Positions 13,816-17,070 of a stretch of DNA of 17,070 nt are shown here, piece by piece. The notes below the pieces were generated by a model. It saw nothing but the letters and a program-made list of their open reading frames with translations. It was not told the DNA's origin and did no database searches. The stretch is from CAYTCZ01 sp964436315. GTDB taxonomy: Bacteria > Actinomycetota > Thermoleophilia > Gaiellales > Gaiellaceae. Each line of letters opens with the position of its first letter. The first letter of the stretch is position 1. The stretch spans positions 1 through 17,070 of the forward strand of contig CAYTCZ010000089.1 in the NCBI GenBank assembly GCA_964436315.1, in the 5' to 3' direction. Made by a program: the position numbers and the translations under genes.

Positions 13816-16089
13816 ATGGCGGGATCCGTCCTCACGGGTCCGTATCTCGGGGGCGAGGTCGCCCAGTTCACCATCGTGAGCATGCTGGGCGAGGGTCCTT
13901 CCGGTGCTGTCTATGTGGCCACGGGCACGGAGCAAGAGGAGACCGTGGCTGTCAAGATCCTCCATGTCGACGTCTCCGCCGCCGGAATCGGAGCGCGATG
14001 GCTCGCAACGAACCGATTCCTGGGCTCCCTCACCCACCCGAACATCGTCGAAACCCTTGCCGCCGGCCTCGTCGACGGCCGCAGCTTCGTCTGCTGGAAG
14101 CTTGCAGATTCAACCCTCGACGAGGTTCTTTCCCGCGGGGGAGCGATGGAGCCGAGGCGGGCCGTCGGCCTCCTGGCACAGGCAGCCAGGGCGGTCGACG
14201 CCGCACGCTGGGCCGGTGGGATCGGGCACGGCAACCTAAAGCCGTCCAATGTCCTGATCTCGACGGATGGGCGGCTGCCTGGCGCCGAACGCGTCCGCCT
14301 CTGCGACTTCGGTCTCTCTCGCCCGGACGACGCCGTCAAGAGATCGAACGCGGTTCGCTCAAGCTACCTGGCACCCGAACAGATTCGAGCAGAGGATCCA
14401 AACCCACGGAGTGATATCTACGCGCTTGGATGCCTGCTCTACAAGTGCCTGACCGGTACCCATCCTTTCGCGCGCGACTCACGCGAGCGCCTGCTCGCAG
14501 CGCATCTCGCCGATCGGCCGCTTCGAGCCAGCCGACGTTCGAGCCGGGTGCCGAAACAGCTCGACGAAGTCATCGCGATCGCAATGGCCAACCTCCCCGA
14601 AGACCGCTTCTCAACCGGCGAGCAGTTCATCGCCGCCGCGACCGACGCGCTCTCCGGCACCGCGATCCGACCACCGCTTTCGGCTTCCCTGGCCGCCGAA
14701 CCGTCCGAGCACCAAGAGGCAGCTGGCGAGAACCGCCCCTCCCTGCCCTCCTCGGAACATCGGATTCGGCGGGTTCGACCCCGTGTCCGTTGGAGATCAC
14801 TGGCCCTGCTCGCCCTCACGGTCGGTGTCGTCGGAGTCATCGCCGGAATCGATCTCATTTCTGGCGACGACGAGGTCGGAGCACCTCCACCACGACCACC
14901 ACCCAAGCCGACGGCGCAGCAAGCGCCTGCGCCGGCACCTCAACCTGCCACCCCTGAGACCGTCGCAGTTCCCGAACCCGACGTGGTTTCTCCAGGCCCA
15001 ACGAGAACGCCGAACACCGCCCCTACCTTCGAACTCGAAGGCGACTCACTCCTGCGAGTCGATCCGGCGACCGACCTCGCAGAAGAAGTGATCGACGTCG
15101 GCGTCGGCCCATCCGGTGTTGTCCGAGCCGATCGGGCGATCTGGATCGCGAACTTCGGCTCGGGAAACCTCTCGAAGGTCAATCCGACCACCCGCGAGGA
15201 AGAGCTAACGCTGGAGCTCAACGGATCGCCTACCGATGTCGCTTACGCGCGCGGACAGGCCTGGGCCATCAACGGCGGCTTGGCGCCCAAGGTCTCTCGC
15301 CTGGCGAACGACCGCGTCGTCGAGACGATGGAGCTCCCGCGGCCGTCCCCCCTTTCCGAAATCGTGCTCCCCTCGCTCACCTTCGGTGACGGCGCTCTCT
15401 GGGCAACCGCGCCGAGCAGTACGCCCACCGGCATCTCTCTGTTCAGGATCGATCCCCAAACCAAGGAGGTGACCGAGGTCGTCGGCGGGTTGCTCCCACA
15501 GAGCGAGGTCGCGTTCGGTGCCGGCTCTGTGTGGGTGGGGAATCTCGGTGAAGGCATCATCGGCCGCATCGATCCCGAGACGCTCGAGGTCGTGGCCGAA
15601 ATTGACGTCGGCGAACACGTGCACGGTCTCGCAGCCGGAGCCGGCGCAGTATGGGTCTCGGCGTGCACAGTCCGGCGCGGCTTCCTCGCGAGGATCGATC
15701 CGGCGAGAAACCAGGTCCGGCGCATCGTCGGGTTCAGGCGCTGCTCGTTCGCGCTCGAGGTCGGCGCCGGCTCGATCTGGCTGGGTAGCGACGAGACGAA
15801 CCGCCTTCTTCGCGTCAGTCCATTTAGCGGCGGCATCGTCGGGCTCATCGAGATCGGCGGCACGCCGACCGATATCGACATCGCCAAGGGATGGGTCTGG
15901 GTCACAGCACAATCCGACCGCTATCCCCCGCCCGAGGTCTTCTCGAGCTTTGTCGAGCGCCAGGCGGCGACTGCGCGGCGGCTCCTTCTCAGTAACCGCA
16001 TCGAGCGGCCGTTCCGCGGCCAGACGACCCGGAGTCGGTTGGCCGACCGTGCAGGACCCGCCGCTCCTCCGCCGTGGGGCGTGCAGTAG
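13816..16089 (+). CDS. Transmembrane Ser/Thr pseudokinase with extracellular beta-propeller
   Basis: This 757-aa protein starts at ATG 13816, because the kinase domain begins there and a promoter abuts it; upstream in-frame ATGs add unrelated sequence. The kinase fold covers about 18-290: glycine loop GEGPSG (25-30), Lys47 in VAVK, DFG at 164-166, APE at 186-188, and SDIYALG. The catalytic loop is H138-G139-N140 instead of HRD, so the catalytic Asp is Asn (codon AAC 14233-14235, one base from GAC). The helix-C Glu position reads Thr65. Catalysis is therefore doubtful. One membrane helix (about 328-347) is followed by a Pro-rich linker. Then come propeller repeats of the GAGSVWVG...RIDPET type (about 400-710) and a 50-residue tail. 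It looks like an extracellular sensor joined to a cytosolic pseudokinase, near an intact kinase gene. Confidence 0.88.
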   Translation: MAGSVLTGPYLGGEVAQFTIVSMLGEGPSGAVYVATGTEQEETVAVKILHVDVSAAGIGARWLATNRFLGSLTHPNIVETLAAGLVDGRSFVCWKLADSTLDEVLSRGGAMEPRRAVGLLAQAARAVDAARWAGGIGHGNLKPSNVLISTDGRLPGAERVRLCDFGLSRPDDAVKRSNAVRSSYLAPEQIRAEDPNPRSDIYALGCLLYKCLTGTHPFARDSRERLLAAHLADRPLRASRRSSRVPKQLDEVIAIAMANLPEDRFSTGEQFIAAATDALSGTAIRPPLSASLAAEPSEHQEAAGENRPSLPSSEHRIRRVRPRVRWRSLALLALTVGVVGVIAGIDLISGDDEVGAPPPRPPPKPTAQQAPAPAPQPATPETVAVPEPDVVSPGPTRTPNTAPTFELEGDSLLRVDPATDLAEEVIDVGVGPSGVVRADRAIWIANFGSGNLSKVNPTTREEELTLELNGSPTDVAYARGQAWAINGGLAPKVSRLANDRVVETMELPRPSPLSEIVLPSLTFGDGALWATAPSSTPTGISLFRIDPQTKEVTEVVGGLLPQSEVAFGAGSVWVGNLGEGIIGRIDPETLEVVAEIDVGEHVHGLAAGAGAVWVSACTVRRGFLARIDPARNQVRRIVGFRRCSFALEVGAGSIWLGSDETNRLLRVSPFSGGIVGLIEIGGTPTDIDIAKGWVWVTAQSDRYPPPEVFSSFVERQAATARRLLLSNRIERPFRGQTTRSRLADRAGPAAPPPWGVQ

Positions 16090-16171
16090 ACGCCTAGCCC
16101 CATTCAAGCCGTCTTCCAGGGCTTTTCAAGCTCCTGAACTCAGTCTTCCCGCAGTGAGCGAGACCGACGGT

Positions 16172-16177
16172 AAGGAG
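16172..16177 (+). promoter_or_regulatory. Ribosome-binding site of the 71-aa gene
   Basis: AAGGAG lies 6 bases before ATG 16184. It decides this start over the in-frame GTG at 16154, which has no such signal. Confidence 0.6.
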
Positions 16178-16183
16178 TTCGAG

Positions 16184-16399
16184 ATGCAGGGACGGCCCGA
16201 CATACAAGAGTCTTGGCAGATTGACGGAGGCGAGGTCGTCAGCGAGATCGAGCGTTATCTCGCCGTCGTGGATCTATTCCGCGAAGAAGGTTGCGAGCCC
16301 GTCTGGGCCGATGAGCCGGATACCGCTCTCGCGATGCCTGTCAATGAGCCCGCAAACAAGCCGATCTCCGTCGAACCCGAAGCCCGGGATCTCGTCTAG
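16184..16399 (+). CDS. Small acidic protein between two kinase genes (unknown)
   Basis: This 71-aa protein starts at ATG 16184, chosen for its AAGGAG ribosome-binding site, and ends at TAG 16397-16399. It has a likely amphipathic helix in the middle (VVSEIERYLAVVDLFREEG), then CEPVWADEP with a single Cys and Trp, and a Pro/Glu/Asn-rich, probably disordered tail. It is acidic and has no signal peptide or membrane segment, so it should be cytosolic. I do not recognise a named family. It lies 94 bases after the pseudokinase gene and 60 bases before the next kinase gene, on the same strand. A role as a small partner or substrate of these kinases is a guess from position only. Confidence 0.6.
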   Translation: MQGRPDIQESWQIDGGEVVSEIERYLAVVDLFREEGCEPVWADEPDTALAMPVNEPANKPISVEPEARDLV

Positions 16400-16405
16400 G
16401 AGCTA

Positions 16406-16434
16406 CTGACACACGAGCGCAATCGCACTATCCT
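16406..16434 (+). promoter_or_regulatory. Sigma-70-type promoter of the right-edge kinase gene
   Basis: CTGACA (16406-16411), a 17-base spacer and TATCCT (16429-16434) match the consensus in 5/6 and 4/6 positions with ideal spacing. An inverted repeat CTATC-CTC-GATAG (16428-16440) covers the -10 and the expected start point, so it could be an operator. Transcription would start near 16441, giving a leader of about 20 bases that contains the ribosome-binding site. Confidence 0.6.
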
Positions 16435-16446
16435 CGATAGGGCGCT

Positions 16447-16452
16447 AGGAGG
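16447..16452 (+). promoter_or_regulatory. Ribosome-binding site of the right-edge kinase gene
   Basis: AGGAGG is followed by 7 bases and ATG 16460. It is a perfect match and fixes the start. Confidence 0.7.
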
Positions 16453-16459
16453 CATTGAC

Positions 16460-17070
16460 ATGGAGGTGGGCCTCAATTCGCTGATCGGTACCGAAATCGC
16501 CGGCTACCGGATCGAAGCGCTGCTGGGCCGAGGCGGCATGAGCGTCGTCTACCGGGCCGAGGATCTCGCTCTGGGGCGCAAGGTGGCGCTCAAGCTGATG
16601 AGCCCCGAGCTCTCCGAAAACGAAGACTTTCGCGACCGCTTCCGCATGGAATGGCGCCGTGCAGCCTCGATCGACCATCCGAACGTGATTCCGATCTACG
16701 GGGCCGGTGACCACGACGGGCAGCTCTTCATTGCGATGCGCTACGTCGAGGGAACGGATTTGAAAGCGCTGCTCGAAGTGGAAGGAGCGCTCGAGCCCGG
16801 CCGCGCCGTGAATCTCCTCTCCCAGGCGGCCGAAGGCCTCGACGCCGCCCATAACCGCGGACTCGTCCACCGGGATGTCAAACCGTCGAACGTCCTTATC
16901 TCGCGCGAAGGCGACAAGGAGCACGCTTATCTCGCCGACTTCGGGCTGACGAAGCCCGCCTCCACAGCAGAGGAAGCCAGGGAGTCAATCCAGCTCTCTG
17001 GAACGACTGACTACGTCTCCCCTGAACAAATCGCCGACGGAACTGCGGATGCCAGCTCCGACATCTATGC
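16460..17070 (+). CDS. Ser/Thr protein kinase (Hanks type), truncated by right edge
   Basis: The first 203 codons of an intact kinase, open at the window end. It transfers phosphate from ATP to Ser/Thr of proteins. All visible catalytic elements are present: glycine loop GRGGMS (23-28), Lys45 in VALK, helix-C Glu64, HRDVKPSN (137-144) with Asp139, DFG (160-162) and SPEQ (187-190). The activation segment contains several Thr/Ser residues that could be phosphorylated. It is clearly related to the upstream pseudokinase: both share the pattern LL.QAA...DAA, then KPSNVLIS, and start the kinase fold close to the N-terminus. That suggests a duplication followed by loss of catalysis in one copy. Any membrane or sensor domain would lie beyond the window. 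It has its own promoter and a perfect ribosome-binding site. Confidence 0.93.
   Translation, partial: MEVGLNSLIGTEIAGYRIEALLGRGGMSVVYRAEDLALGRKVALKLMSPELSENEDFRDRFRMEWRRAASIDHPNVIPIYGAGDHDGQLFIAMRYVEGTDLKALLEVEGALEPGRAVNLLSQAAEGLDAAHNRGLVHRDVKPSNVLISREGDKEHAYLADFGLTKPASTAEEARESIQLSGTTDYVSPEQIADGTADASSDIY

Noticed and set aside
15205..16107. 300-codon minus-strand frame
   Set aside because: It is the antisense of the propeller repeats; no signal or motif supports it.

Overview
The window is GC-rich and densely coded on both strands. It looks like chromosome from a high-GC actinobacterium. Three things point that way: an F420-dependent-type luciferase-like oxidoreductase, Hanks-type kinases joined to extracellular beta-propellers, and several genes whose only visible 5' signal is a TANNNT box 6-7 bases before the start codon, as in leaderless actinobacterial transcripts. 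A Thermoleophilia-like lineage (Gaiellales/Solirubrobacterales) is my inference from overall gene style; no phylogenetic marker is present. There are no rRNA or tRNA genes, CRISPR arrays, insertion sequences or phage genes that I can see.

Layout. Positions 1-135 (minus) hold the start of an unidentified gene that runs off the left edge. Positions 267-1526 (minus) encode a lipoprotein of the PQQ-dependent sugar dehydrogenase (GSDH) family. Positions 1527-2070 are mostly non-coding and contain a perfect 10-bp hairpin and one doubtful small membrane ORF. Positions 2071-5786 (plus) carry a phosphoglycosyl transferase, an asparagine synthase and a DUF354 GT-B-like protein. Converging on them, positions 6047-11575 (minus) carry, in transcription order, a secreted phosphodiester glycosidase, a DedA membrane protein, a DegT-type sugar aminotransferase and a PglF/WbpM-type nucleotide-sugar dehydratase. 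Together these form a surface-glycan locus. The dehydratase and aminotransferase would make an amino-deoxy sugar nucleotide, and the PGT would load a sugar phosphate onto undecaprenyl phosphate. The DUF354 protein and the amidotransferase may modify or extend the product. DedA is a candidate carrier-lipid recycler, and the exported glycosidase may act on phosphodiester-linked sugars outside the membrane. No Wzx flippase or Wzy polymerase lies in the window, so the locus is either incomplete or distributed.

Positions 12006-12911 (minus) encode the LLM-family oxidoreductase. It is divergent from a GNAT acetyltransferase (13038-13525) that is split by a one-base frameshift in a G run. A possible 61-aa membrane peptide lies at 13533-13718 (minus).

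The right end is a signalling cluster. It contains a transmembrane kinase-like protein with an extracellular beta-propeller whose catalytic loop reads HGN instead of HRD (predicted pseudokinase). Next come a 71-aa acidic protein with a strong ribosome-binding site, and then a canonical Ser/Thr kinase cut by the right edge. The pseudokinase, small protein and active kinase in tandem are the most interesting part of the window.
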